Assembly (NCBI GenBank): GCA_001899855.1
Contig: MKWR01000011.1
Coordinates: forward strand, 88,179-152,178
DNA: 64,000 nucleotides
Origin: Lysobacterales bacterium 63-13
Lineage (GTDB): Bacteria; Pseudomonadota; Gammaproteobacteria; Xanthomonadales; Rhodanobacteraceae
Direction: 5' to 3'
Below are positions 30,113 to 39,404 of this stretch, in pieces (within the stretch, counting starts at the first letter, position 1; each line of letters starts with the position of its first letter). Both the position numbers and the translations under genes were made by a program. Under the pieces are notes generated by a model. The model was given only the letters and a program-made list of their open reading frames with translations. It searched no databases and was not told the DNA's origin.

Positions 30113-31663
30113 TCAGCCTGACTGGCGGCGGCTTGCGTCGAGCTCCTCGCGCACGCTGCGCAGCAAGCCGCGCACCGACACCGGCTTGTCGAGGAAACGC
30201 ATGCGTTCGATCGGCGGCAGGCCATCGCGATCGATCAATTCACCATTGCGCACCAGCAGGATCAGGGGCCCGCGATAGCCATGATCGAGCAGGGCGGCGA
30301 TGGTGCGCACGCTGCTCATCAGGCGCAGGTCGGCATCCATGACCACGATGTCCGGCATGCCCAGAGTCTCGATCTTGTGCAGCGCGTGCGAGCCGCTGTC
30401 GGCGGTGGCAACCGTGTAGCCATTCAGTTCGAGCGTGTCGCCGAGCATGGTCTGCTTGCCGAGCTTTTCGACCACGACCAGCACGTGCTCACCCTGGCCG
30501 GCATCGATGGGCGCATCGTCGTCCTCGGACTCGGCACCGCGCAGCGGCAGGTAGACCTCGAAGGTCGTGCCCTTGTGCAACTCGCTGAGCACGCGCAGGT
30601 AGCCACGATGATTGCTGACGATGCGCTTGCAGGAAACCAGACCGAGGCCGGTACCGGTTTCCTTGGTCGTGAAGAACGGGCGGAACAGGTTGCCGCGCAC
30701 GTGCTCGGGCATGCCGACGCCGGTATCGGAGACCTGCAATTTCAGGTAGGCACCCGGAGCCTGCAGCTCATCGTCGGCGAAAAAGTCCGCATCGATCGCG
30801 GCCGGCTCGGCGGACAGGCGCAAGCGGCCACCGTCGGGCATGGCCTGCAGCGCGTTCAGGCACAGGTTCAGCAAGCATTGCTGCAACTCGGTGTGATTGC
30901 CTTCAATGACCAGATCGTCGGCCGGCTTGTCGATGGTCATCTCGATGTTTCGCGGCACGCTGCCGCGCAGCAGCAAGAGCAAGGCATCAAACAAGGTGGC
31001 GAGCCTGACGCGTTCGGTTTCCAGCCTGGCACCGCGGGCGAAGGAAAGCATCGATGCCACCATCTCCAGGCCACGCTTGGCGCAATCGCCGACCAGCGCG
31101 CCGTGCTTGCGCAACTGCTCGTCCGCATGCTCCTGCATCGCATCGGCGGCAAGCAGCAGGGGTTGCAGGATGTTGCGCAGGTCGTGGCTGAGGCCGCCGG
31201 CGAGCATGGCCAGGCTCTCGAAGCGCTGTGCCCGCATCAATTCCTTCTCGGATCGCTCGCGCGCCTGTGCGGCGCGTGCCTCCTGGACTGCCCGGGTGAC
31301 CGCCGATGGCAGGCGCGCAAGGCGTTCCTTCAACAGATAGTCGATGGCACCGGCACGCAGCGCCATGACGGCGGCGTCTTCGCCCATCGTGCCGGAAACA
31401 AAAATGAACGGAACCAGGTGTGCACGTTCGCGCAGGATCTCCAGCGCGCGGTAGCCGCTGAACATCGGCATGCTCAAATCGGAAATGACGATGTCCGGCT
31501 CGAACTGGGCGAGTGCCTCGCGGAAATCATCCTCCGTATCGACTTGTCGCGCCTCGATGGCAAGGCCGTCCTCACGCAGTCTCTCGAGCAACAGTTCGGC
31601 ATCGTTGGCGTCGTCTTCGACCAGAAGCACGCGCAGCGCAGCATCCGTGGCCAGGCTGTTCAT
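30113..31663 (-). CDS. Hybrid response regulator/histidine kinase (REC-HK-REC)
   Basis: 516 residues in three parts. A receiver domain (about 10-125: LLVEDDANDAELL, phospho-acceptor in DIVISDLSMP, late lysine LLKE). A histidine kinase (about 140-385) with phosphorylation box GGLSHDLRNILQP, N-box NLCLNALQAMPDGG, and G-boxes SDTGVGMPE and GTGLGL. A C-terminal receiver (about 395-505) that keeps the aspartate (VVMDADL) and lysine (LDKPV) but has lost the paired acidic residues and the Thr/Ser. It has no membrane segment. It is the last gene of a three-gene operon, starting 5 bp after the response regulator, and probably takes phosphate from that pair. Confidence 0.85.
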   Translation of the reverse strand: MNSLATDAALRVLLVEDDANDAELLLERLREDGLAIEARQVDTEDDFREALAQFEPDIVISDLSMPMFSGYRALEILRERAHLVPFIFVSGTMGEDAAVMALRAGAIDYLLKERLARLPSAVTRAVQEARAAQARERSEKELMRAQRFESLAMLAGGLSHDLRNILQPLLLAADAMQEHADEQLRKHGALVGDCAKRGLEMVASMLSFARGARLETERVRLATLFDALLLLLRGSVPRNIEMTIDKPADDLVIEGNHTELQQCLLNLCLNALQAMPDGGRLRLSAEPAAIDADFFADDELQAPGAYLKLQVSDTGVGMPEHVRGNLFRPFFTTKETGTGLGLVSCKRIVSNHRGYLRVLSELHKGTTFEVYLPLRGAESEDDDAPIDAGQGEHVLVVVEKLGKQTMLGDTLELNGYTVATADSGSHALHKIETLGMPDIVVMDADLRLMSSVRTIAALLDHGYRGPLILLVRNGELIDRDGLPPIERMRFLDKPVSVRGLLRSVREELDASRRQSG

Positions 31664-31668
31664 TGCGC

Positions 31669-32109
31669 TTATTCCTGCGGGAACTCGTTGAGCAGGGCCC
31701 AGAACTGGCCCAGCGTCTGCACGGCACTGAAGAACTGACTGACATCGACCGGCTTGACCACGTAGGCGTTGACGCCGAGATTCCAGCTGTGCACGAGGTC
31801 GCTCTCCTCCCGTGAGGAAGACAGGATCACCACCGGCACGCGCTTGAGGTGTTCGTTGGCACGCATGTTCTGCAGCACTTCCAGGCCATCCATGCGCGGC
31901 ATCTTGATATCGAGCAGGACCACGGCAGGGTTGCCCCTGGCGCGTCCGGAGAACGAATTGCGGCAGAACAGGTAGTCGAGCGCCTCGACGCCATCCTCGA
32001 CATGCACGACCGGATTGACGAGCTTGGCTTCGCGCAGCGCGTCGAGCGCCATCTCGGCATCCGCCGAGCTGTCTTCGGCAAGCAGGATGGTGCGGATTTC
32101 ACGATTCAT
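31669..32109 (-). CDS. Single-domain response regulator (Rcp1-like)
   Basis: 146 residues made of one receiver domain: acidic pair in LLAEDSSADAE, phospho-acceptor Asp67 (LLDIKMPRMDG), SSSREESD switch region and conserved lysine in VVKPVD. The start at 32109 overlaps the upstream histidine kinase stop by 11 nt. This pairing with a phytochrome-type histidine kinase (HDLRAPLRHI) is typical of Rcp1-like regulators, which have no output domain and act by protein contact or phosphotransfer. Confidence 0.9.
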   Translation of the reverse strand: MNREIRTILLAEDSSADAEMALDALREAKLVNPVVHVEDGVEALDYLFCRNSFSGRARGNPAVVLLDIKMPRMDGLEVLQNMRANEHLKRVPVVILSSSREESDLVHSWNLGVNAYVVKPVDVSQFFSAVQTLGQFWALLNEFPQE

Positions 32110-33925
32110 TTTTTGCCTCGTCTGCAACGATGGTACCGACCACGGCCGGCAGTGAGAAGAAGAACGTCGCGCCCTTGTCCGCCTCGGCCTCTGCCCAGGT
32201 ACGGCCGCCATGGCGGGCGATGATGCGGCGCACGTTGGCCAGGCCGATGCCGGTGCCGGGGAACTCGCTGGCCTTGTGCAGGCGCTGGAAAACACCGAAC
32301 AACTTGCCGGCATAGGCCATGTTGAAACCGGTGCCGTTGTCGCGCACGTGGAAAATGGATTCACCGTCGGCTTCCGTCCTGCCGATCTCGATGACGGCAT
32401 GTTCGCGCCGCGAGGTGTACTTGACTGCATTCGACATGAGGTTCTGCCAGGCGCGACGCAGCATCGAGGCATCGCCCATGACGATCGGCAGCTCCTCGAT
32501 TCGCCATTCGATGGAGCGTTCCTCGTGGGCGCTGTGCAACATGGCCACCAGTTCGGCAACCACGGCGTTGAAATTGACCGGCTCGACACGGAACGCGCTG
32601 CGCCCGAGCCGCGAGTACTCCAGCAGATCCTCGATCAGGCTCGACATGCGCCGCGCCGACTCGGCGATCACCTCGAGGTAATGATGGGATTTTTCATCGG
32701 CCGAGGCACCCATGTGCATGCCGAGCTTGTCGGCGAAGCCGGCAATGTGCCGCAGCGGCGCACGCAGGTCGTGGGACACCGAATAACTGAATGACTCGAG
32801 TTCGCGATTGACTTCGGAAACCTGCGCCACCTGTCGTTCCAGATCCTCGTTGAGTTCGCCAATGCGCTGTTCATAGCGCTTGCGTGCAGTGACATCGCTG
32901 ACCGTGAGCAGTATTCCCGCATTGTCTTCGCGCCCGGCGTCCTCGGAGAGCTCCATGCGTCGCGCATTCACCAGGACGATGCGGTCGATGCCATCGATGC
33001 AGGTCTGCGCGCATTCGTAATCCCAGATCTCGCGGCCGCGCGCACCAACATCCAGCAGGCGCTGTTGCAGCTCCGCATCCTGCCAGCAACCGTTGCCCAC
33101 CTCTTGCAGCTTGACATCGCCGTGCTGAACCGTTGCGTTGCCGTAGAACTCGGCAAAGGCCTCGTTGTTCATCAGCAGGCGCAGTTCCGGATCGAGCACG
33201 GCGATGGGTTCGCGCAGGCTTTGCACGATGATGCGCGAGCGTTCGACCGCCAGGCGCGCGCGCGATTCGGCCTTGCGACGCTGGATGGCCTGGCGTTCGG
33301 AAATGAACATGACCGAGGCGAGCAGCAGCAACTGGGCGATCAAGGCGCTGCTCATCGCCCAGCGACTGTTGCGCTCCAGTCGGGACAGCCGCGTGGTGCG
33401 CTGCACGTAGAGCTCATTCTCGAAGGCGACGATCTGCGCCCAGTATCCGCCCGTGTCGAACAATTCGGCAGCCTGGCGGATCCTGTCCGCCGCCGCGTCG
33501 AAATTGTTCGCCTGGATGTACCGCATGGCCTCGTCATACAGCTTCAGGCGACCGCCGATCAGTGCGCCCAGCGCGCCAATGCGGTTTTGCTGATCGATGT
33601 TGTCCCGCGTGGCCTCGGACAATTCGGCCAGCAGCGGATCGATCTCCTCGCGCACGCTGTCGTAGTCCGGTCGTCCGCTGGCGCGCGGCATCTGGGAAAA
33701 CTCGCCGAGGATGATGTTTTCGATTTCGGCCAGGGTCAGGCGCAGGCGGTTGAATTTCTCCTTGACCTCGGCACTGTGCACGACCCAGCCCGAGGCCTCC
33801 ATCATGGCTTCGGCATTGCTGCGGATCACCGCATACGGCAGGGCGACGCAGGCGAGCACGGCGATCGCGAGCAGGACAATCCTGATGCGATACTCGAATT
33901 CCGGCGTCCAGGTGGGCCAGCGCAT
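32099..33925 (-). CDS. Membrane sensor histidine kinase with PAS domain
   Basis: 608 residues from ATG 33925, with GGAG 5 nt upstream. The order is: membrane helix (about 15-35), a periplasmic helical sensor region of about 160 residues, a second helix (near RWAMSSALIAQLLLLASVMFI), a PAS domain (about 235-350), a coiled coil, a HisKA domain with His385 in SVSHDLRAPLRH, and an HATPase with N-box NLMSNAVKYTS and G-boxes DNGTGF and GTGIGL. The periplasmic helical part suggests a CHASE3/four-helix sensor; the signal is unknown. It is the first gene of the operon and overlaps the response regulator. Confidence 0.9.
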   Translation of the reverse strand: MRWPTWTPEFEYRIRIVLLAIAVLACVALPYAVIRSNAEAMMEASGWVVHSAEVKEKFNRLRLTLAEIENIILGEFSQMPRASGRPDYDSVREEIDPLLAELSEATRDNIDQQNRIGALGALIGGRLKLYDEAMRYIQANNFDAAADRIRQAAELFDTGGYWAQIVAFENELYVQRTTRLSRLERNSRWAMSSALIAQLLLLASVMFISERQAIQRRKAESRARLAVERSRIIVQSLREPIAVLDPELRLLMNNEAFAEFYGNATVQHGDVKLQEVGNGCWQDAELQQRLLDVGARGREIWDYECAQTCIDGIDRIVLVNARRMELSEDAGREDNAGILLTVSDVTARKRYEQRIGELNEDLERQVAQVSEVNRELESFSYSVSHDLRAPLRHIAGFADKLGMHMGASADEKSHHYLEVIAESARRMSSLIEDLLEYSRLGRSAFRVEPVNFNAVVAELVAMLHSAHEERSIEWRIEELPIVMGDASMLRRAWQNLMSNAVKYTSRREHAVIEIGRTEADGESIFHVRDNGTGFNMAYAGKLFGVFQRLHKASEFPGTGIGLANVRRIIARHGGRTWAEAEADKGATFFFSLPAVVGTIVADEAKNES

Positions 33926-34039
33926 CGCTTCTCCGGTTAGGATGGCAGTCGACTGGGCGCTCGCGCGCCGCAACGCCTGGCGGCAGTTCCCAGCCGCTTG
34001 CGCACCAAGCATACGTGAACCGGCAAACAGGGTGCAGCT

Positions 34040-34846
34040 ATGGAATCCTCACGACGCGTGCTGATCACCGGGGCTGGCAGCGGTCTCGGTCGTGCCCTCG
34101 CCTTTCGCTATGCCGAGGCCGGATGGCGCGTGGCCTGCGCCGACATCCGCCTGGATCGCGCCGAGGAGACGGTTTCCTTGATCACCGGCTTCGGCATCGG
34201 TGCCATGGCCTTGCAGGTCGATGTCGGCGACGACGATTCATTCGAAGGCTTGCGCGACATGGTGCTGGCCGCCTGGGAAGGCGTCGACCTGGTCATCAAC
34301 AATGCCGGCGTCAGTGCCGGCGGCTCGGTGCTGAATGCGTCGATGGCGGATTGGCAATGGGTGCTCAACATCAACCTGCTTGGCGTGGTCCGCGGTTGCC
34401 GCCTGTTCGGCCCGGTGCTGATCGAGCAGGGCGGTGGCCACATCGTCAACATCGCCTCGTTTGCCGCACTTGCCGGCGGCCCCGGCATGGCTGCCTATGC
34501 GACGGCAAAAGCCGGCGTGGTCACCGTCTCGGAAGGACTGCGCGCCGACCTGGATGGCAGCCCGGTGAAAGTCTCGGTGGTTTGCCCGAGTTTCTTCCAG
34601 ACCAACCTGCTCGAAGGATTCCGCGCGCCTGACGGCGAATCCCTGAAGGTGGCCACGGCATTGATGCGCGACGCCAAGGAAAGTGCTGCGGATATCGCCG
34701 AAGCAATCTACAAGGGCGTCGAGCGTGGCGAGTTCCTGATCCTGCCGAGTGCGCTGGTGCGCGCGAGCTGGCGACTGAAACGCTGGTTTCCTGATCTCTA
34801 TTTCCGCAAACTGATGCAAAAGGTACGCGAACGCGGGGGGCGCTGA
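34040..34846 (+). CDS. Short-chain dehydrogenase/reductase
   Basis: 268 residues with the classical SDR signature: TGAGSGLGR cofactor loop, CADIRLD strand end, NNAGVSAGG, catalytic serine in NIASFA, and YATAK. The C-terminal extension (RASWRLKRWFPDLYFRKLM) is basic and may touch the membrane. The last base of its stop TGA is the first base of the next gene's ATG, so it is translationally coupled to the saccharopine dehydrogenase-like gene. Substrate unknown. Confidence 0.88.
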   Translation: MESSRRVLITGAGSGLGRALAFRYAEAGWRVACADIRLDRAEETVSLITGFGIGAMALQVDVGDDDSFEGLRDMVLAAWEGVDLVINNAGVSAGGSVLNASMADWQWVLNINLLGVVRGCRLFGPVLIEQGGGHIVNIASFAALAGGPGMAAYATAKAGVVTVSEGLRADLDGSPVKVSVVCPSFFQTNLLEGFRAPDGESLKVATALMRDAKESAADIAEAIYKGVERGEFLILPSALVRASWRLKRWFPDLYFRKLMQKVRERGGR

Positions 34847-35892
34847 TGCAGGCACTGATGATTTACGGGGCGAACGGCTATACCGGCCGTCTCATTGCCG
34901 CCGAAGCGGCGCACCGCGGGCTCAAGCCGATCCTCGCCGGGCGCAACCGCGATGCCCTCGACGAACTGGCCGCACCGCTCAAGCTGACGCGACGCGTGTT
35001 CGAGCTGAATGATGCCAACGAGATCGATCGCAACCTTGAAGGCGTGCGCATCCTGCTCAACTGCGCGGGGCCGTTTTCACGCACCTGCGAGCCCTTGCTG
35101 GCCGCCTGCCTGCGCCGGCACGTCCACTATCTGGACATCACCGGCGAGATCGACGTTTTCGCGCATTGCCATCGCCTGCACAAGCAAGCCCGGCATGCCG
35201 GCATCGTCATCGCGCCGGGCACCGGCTTCGATGTCGTGCCCACCGACTGCCTGGCGGCGATGCTGAAGCAGCGCCTGGATGATGCCAGTCACCTGGTGCT
35301 GGCCTTCGAGGCCAGCGGCGGCCCCAGCCCGGGTACCGCACGAACCAGCGTCGAAGGCATGGCCAAGGGTGGGCGGGCGCGCATCGATGGCGAACTGGTC
35401 GAGGTGCCGCTGGCCTGGAAGTCGCGCGAGTTCACGCGCCAGGATGGCAGTCATCGAATGGCCATGACGATTCCCTGGGGGGATGTCTACACGGCATTTG
35501 TCTCCACCGGCATCGCCAACATCGAAACCTACATGGCGGTGCCGGCGAAAACGATCGCGCGCATGCGCTGGCTGCTTGCACTGGCGCCGCTGCAACGATA
35601 CCTGCAGGACAAGGCCGGCCGCACCGCCGGACCGGACCGGCAGCGCCGTGAAAACAGTGCCTGCGAAATCTGGGCCGAAGCGCGCAATGCCAACGGCAAG
35701 CAGGTGGCGGCCTCGTTGCGCACGCCGAACGGCTACGAGCTGACGGTCAGTGCCAGTCTCGGCATTGTCGAACATCTGCTGGCCAGTACCCCGCCCGGCG
35801 GCTACTACACGCCATCCATGCTGATGGGTGCCGATTACGTGCTCGACCTGCCGGGTGTCGCCTTGCTTGATTCACGCACGCGCACGCCATGA
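34846..35892 (+). CDS. Saccharopine dehydrogenase-like NAD(P)-binding protein
   Basis: 348 residues. It starts with a Rossmann fold (MIYGANGYTGRLIAAEA) and has LLNCAGPFSR, HYLDITGE and APGTGFDVVPTDCLA, the pattern of saccharopine dehydrogenase-like oxidoreductases and trans-acting enoyl reductases. A final hydrophobic part follows. Real saccharopine activity is unlikely. It is coupled to the SDR upstream, and the two may act on the same carbonyl or lipid substrate (inference). Confidence 0.8.
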   Translation: MQALMIYGANGYTGRLIAAEAAHRGLKPILAGRNRDALDELAAPLKLTRRVFELNDANEIDRNLEGVRILLNCAGPFSRTCEPLLAACLRRHVHYLDITGEIDVFAHCHRLHKQARHAGIVIAPGTGFDVVPTDCLAAMLKQRLDDASHLVLAFEASGGPSPGTARTSVEGMAKGGRARIDGELVEVPLAWKSREFTRQDGSHRMAMTIPWGDVYTAFVSTGIANIETYMAVPAKTIARMRWLLALAPLQRYLQDKAGRTAGPDRQRRENSACEIWAEARNANGKQVAASLRTPNGYELTVSASLGIVEHLLASTPPGGYYTPSMLMGADYVLDLPGVALLDSRTRTP

Positions 35893-35955
35893 CGATCGTG
35901 CCACTTGGCCGGCCTTGCCCTAGAATCCGCCCTCTTTTTCCCTGAGCGAACCCGC

Positions 35956-36579
35956 ATGTCGGCAGTCAAACCACCCCTGAGCATCTTTCCGGCGCTGATC
36001 TTCTCATCGCGCTGGTTGCAGTTGCCCTTGTACCTCGGCCTGATCGTCGCCCAGGGCGTGTATGTCGTCCTCTTCGTCAAGGAGTTGCTGCACCTGATCC
36101 TGCATGCGACCTCGTTCGGCGAGCAGCAGATCATGCTCATCGTGCTCGGCTTGATCGACGTGGTGATGATCTCGAACCTGCTCATCATGGTCATCGTCGG
36201 CGGTTATGAGACCTTTGTCTCGCGACTTGGCCTGCAAGGTCATCCGGACCAGCCGGAATGGCTCAGCCACGTCAATGCCTCGGTGCTCAAGGTCAAGCTG
36301 GCGATGGCCATCATCGGCATCTCCTCGATCCACCTGCTGAAGACCTTCATCGCCGCCGGCACGCTCGAAGGCCTGCCGTTCTGCCAGGGCGAGGCCCTGG
36401 TCAGCGCCGCCCAGGCCGCAATCAACGGCACCGTGCAGACTTGTTCGACGCTGACCAGCCAGGGCGTCATGTGGCAGACCCTGATCCACTGCGTGTTCAT
36501 CCTCTCCGCGATCGGCATCGCCTACACCGACCACCTGATGCACGCCATCCCGCGCGGCAAAACGGGCAACGGTCATTGA
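35956..36579 (+). CDS. YqhA/UPF0114 family membrane protein
   Basis: 207 residues from ATG 35956. Four hydrophobic helices (LPLYLGLIVAQGVYVVLFV, IMLIVLGLIDVVMISNLLIMVIVGGYETFVS, VKLAMAIIGISSIHLLKTF, and a C-terminal one) match the YqhA family. It is longer than the E. coli member owing to an insert with two cysteines before the last helix. Function of the family is not established. No operon partner is evident. Confidence 0.8.
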   Translation: MSAVKPPLSIFPALIFSSRWLQLPLYLGLIVAQGVYVVLFVKELLHLILHATSFGEQQIMLIVLGLIDVVMISNLLIMVIVGGYETFVSRLGLQGHPDQPEWLSHVNASVLKVKLAMAIIGISSIHLLKTFIAAGTLEGLPFCQGEALVSAAQAAINGTVQTCSTLTSQGVMWQTLIHCVFILSAIGIAYTDHLMHAIPRGKTGNGH

Positions 36580-36677
36580 CCTGAACGCGATCCGCTACCT
36601 GCACGAGCGGTTTGGCCTTCATGCAGGTTGGCCTTGCCATGCTCGGTGCTCGATTGATCTGCCAAGGGGAGACAAGC

Positions 36678-36896
36678 ATGCGCGCGGGTTTGATCATTGC
36701 GGGAATCCTGTTGATTGCCATCGGTGCCGCGGCCTTCACCGGCAACCTGAACTTCACCAAGGACAAGGAAGTGCTCAAGATCGGCGAGTTCTCCGCCAGC
36801 GTGAAGCAGGAGAAGAGCGTGCCGCAGTGGCTGGGCGGCATCGGTGCCCTGGTCGGTCTCGGCCTGGTTGCCGCCGGCGCCATGCGCAAGGGCTGA
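36678..36896 (+). CDS. DUF3185 family small membrane protein
   Basis: 72 residues from ATG 36678, preceded by AAGGGGAG. Two hydrophobic helices (AGLIIAGILLIAIGAAAF and GIGALVGLGLVAAGAM) flank a short polar region. This matches the small DUF3185 proteins of proteobacteria. Function unknown. Confidence 0.75.
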   Translation: MRAGLIIAGILLIAIGAAAFTGNLNFTKDKEVLKIGEFSASVKQEKSVPQWLGGIGALVGLGLVAAGAMRKG

Positions 36897-36982
36897 TCCA
36901 GCACCTGGCGCAAGGCGCGTTCGCAAACCGCATGCGATCGCGCCTTGCTTGCCAGCGTCGCGCCATCGGGTAATCTGGCGCG

Positions 36983-39253
36983 ATGGATGTTTCCCACCTG
37001 CTGGATGATCTCAATCCGGCGCAACGCGAAGCCGTCAGCGCACCCCGCGGACATTACCTCGTGCTGGCCGGCGCCGGATCGGGCAAGACGCGTGTCCTGA
37101 CCCATCGCATTGCCTGGCTGCTCGAAGTCGAACGCGTTTCGCCGTGGTCAATCCTCGCCGTGACCTTCACCAACAAGGCCGCCGGAGAGATGCGTGCGCG
37201 CACGCAGAACCTCGTCGGCGAGGGCACGCGCGGCTTGAGCATCGGCACCTTCCACGGCATTGCGCATCGCCTGCTGCGCCGGCACTGGCGCGAGGCGCGG
37301 CTGCCGGAAACCTTCCAGATCCTCGATTCCGACGACCAGCAGCGCCTGGTCAAGCGCACCATCCAGGGGCTGGGCATCGACGAGGCGCGCTTCCCGCCAC
37401 GCCAGGCCACCTGGTTCATCAACTCGGCGAAGGATGAGGGCAAGCGCCCGCAAGCCATCGATGCCGCCGGCAATCCGCTGGCCAGCACCCTGCTCGATAT
37501 CTATGTCGCCTATGAACGCGCCTGCCAGCGCGCCGGCCTTGTCGATTTCGCGGAACTGCTGTTGCGCGCACACGAGTTGTGGCTGCACGACGACGCCTTG
37601 CTCGCCCATTATCGCGAGCGTTACCAGCATCTGCTGATCGACGAATTCCAGGATACCAACACCCTCCAGTACGCGTGGATACGCGTGCTCGCCGGACATG
37701 GAGGTCCAGGTGCCGCGGGTGCAGGACGCACAGGAGCGGCGGCCAGCGACAGCGGCCAGGTCTTCGTGGTCGGTGACGATGACCAGGCGATCTACGGCTG
37801 GCGCGGCGCATGCGTCGAGAACGTGCAGCATTTCCTGCGTGATTTCCCGAATGCGAAAACGATCCGCCTGGAACAGAACTACCGTTCGACCGCGAACATC
37901 CTCGGCGCGGCGAACGCGGTCATCGCGCACAACCCGAGCCGTCTCGGCAAACAGTTGTGGACCGCCGATGGCAGCGGCGCACCGATCGAGGTCTATGCGG
38001 CCTACAACGAGCAGGATGAAGCGCGCTTCGTCGTCGAACGCATCCGCGAATACATCCGCGAGCATCGCGCCAGCGACGCGGCGATCCTCTACCGCTCGAA
38101 TGCGCAGTCGCGCAATTTCGAGGAACAGCTGGTGCAACACCGCATTGCCTATCGCGTCTATGGCGGGCAGCGGTTCTTTGATCGCGCCGAGATCAAGGAT
38201 GCGCTGGCCTATCTGCGCCTGATCGCCAATCGCCACGATGACGCCGCCTTCGAGCGCGTGGTCAACACGCCACCGCGTGGCATCGGTGACCGCACGATCG
38301 ACCTGTTGCGCGCGCGTGCGCGTCGCGAGGACACCTCGATGTGGGAGGCCGTGCTCGCCGAGTTGACCGACAGCACCCTGGCCGGGCGCGCGAAGAATGC
38401 CTTGCGCGCATTCCTGTCGCTGATCGATGACCTCGCCCGCGATTGCCTGGTTGCCGCGAGTCCGGCAAGGCTTGCCGGCGATGCCGAGTCGGTCGCCATC
38501 GACGAACCGCTACCGCTCGCCGAACAGATGGACAACGCCATCGTCCGCTCCGGCCTGCGCGAATACCACGAGAAGGACAAGTCCAGCGCCGAAGCGCGTA
38601 CCGAGAATCTCGACGAGCTGGTCAATGTCGCCAGCCGCTTCGAACGCACGGCGGAAGACATCGAGGCGGGCTTGTCCGAGTTGTCGGCCTTCCTCGCCCA
38701 TGCCGCCCTCGAAGCGGGCGAAGCGCAGGCCGGCATCGGCGAGGATTGCGTGCAGTTGATGACCCTGCATTCGGCTAAGGGCCTGGAGTTCCCGCTGGTG
38801 TTCCTGGTCGGACTTGAAGACGGATTGTTCCCCAGCCACAAGTCGGTCGAGGAGCCGGGTCGCCTTGAAGAGGAACGTCGCCTCGCCTATGTCGGCATCA
38901 CCCGCACACGCGAACAACTGGTCCTCAGCCATGCCGAAACCCGGCGCATGCATGGCATGGAAATGTACGGACGGCCCTCGCGCTTCCTCAACGAGATTCC
39001 GCGCGACCTGCTGCACGAGATCCGTCCGCGCGTGCAGGTCAGTCGCCCGCTGCGCGAGAGCAGCCATGCATTGTTGCCGATGGAAGTGCCGACATTCACG
39101 CTCGGTCAGCGCGTCAGCCACGCGCAATTCGGTGAGGGCGTGGTCGTCGACTACGAAGGCAGCGGCGCGCACACGCGCGTGCAGGTCAATTTCGAAAGTG
39201 TCGGGCAGAAATGGCTGGTGCTCGCGTTCGCCAATCTGGCCAGGATCAGCTAG
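36983..39253 (+). CDS. uvrD: DNA helicase II (UvrD/Rep superfamily 1A)
   Basis: 756 residues, near the usual 720. It drives DNA unwinding in nucleotide excision and mismatch repair. All motifs are present: LNPAQREAV (Q motif), AGAGSGKT (I), TFTNKAAGEM (Ia), DEFQDTN (II), VGDDDQAIYGWRGA (III), LEQNYRST (IV), HSAKGLEF (V) and AYVGITRTRE (VI). The C-terminal SH3/Tudor-like tail (LGQRVSHAQFGEGVVVDYEG) that contacts RNA polymerase in UvrD homologues is intact. A G/A-rich insert of about 20 residues separates motifs II and III. Confidence 0.93.
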   Translation: MDVSHLLDDLNPAQREAVSAPRGHYLVLAGAGSGKTRVLTHRIAWLLEVERVSPWSILAVTFTNKAAGEMRARTQNLVGEGTRGLSIGTFHGIAHRLLRRHWREARLPETFQILDSDDQQRLVKRTIQGLGIDEARFPPRQATWFINSAKDEGKRPQAIDAAGNPLASTLLDIYVAYERACQRAGLVDFAELLLRAHELWLHDDALLAHYRERYQHLLIDEFQDTNTLQYAWIRVLAGHGGPGAAGAGRTGAAASDSGQVFVVGDDDQAIYGWRGACVENVQHFLRDFPNAKTIRLEQNYRSTANILGAANAVIAHNPSRLGKQLWTADGSGAPIEVYAAYNEQDEARFVVERIREYIREHRASDAAILYRSNAQSRNFEEQLVQHRIAYRVYGGQRFFDRAEIKDALAYLRLIANRHDDAAFERVVNTPPRGIGDRTIDLLRARARREDTSMWEAVLAELTDSTLAGRAKNALRAFLSLIDDLARDCLVAASPARLAGDAESVAIDEPLPLAEQMDNAIVRSGLREYHEKDKSSAEARTENLDELVNVASRFERTAEDIEAGLSELSAFLAHAALEAGEAQAGIGEDCVQLMTLHSAKGLEFPLVFLVGLEDGLFPSHKSVEEPGRLEEERRLAYVGITRTREQLVLSHAETRRMHGMEMYGRPSRFLNEIPRDLLHEIRPRVQVSRPLRESSHALLPMEVPTFTLGQRVSHAQFGEGVVVDYEGSGAHTRVQVNFESVGQKWLVLAFANLARIS

Positions 39254-39404
39254 CAAGCGGCTCGGGATGCAGTCTGGCGCGAGCAATTTGCGGCCAGTCT
39301 TGCGCTGGCCTTCGTCAGCCAATGGCGCAATTGCACAAATGATTGCAGCGTGCGAGCCACAGGCGTAGAAGGATGCGTTCCTCACGTCGCAGCGGAGGTT
39401 TGCC

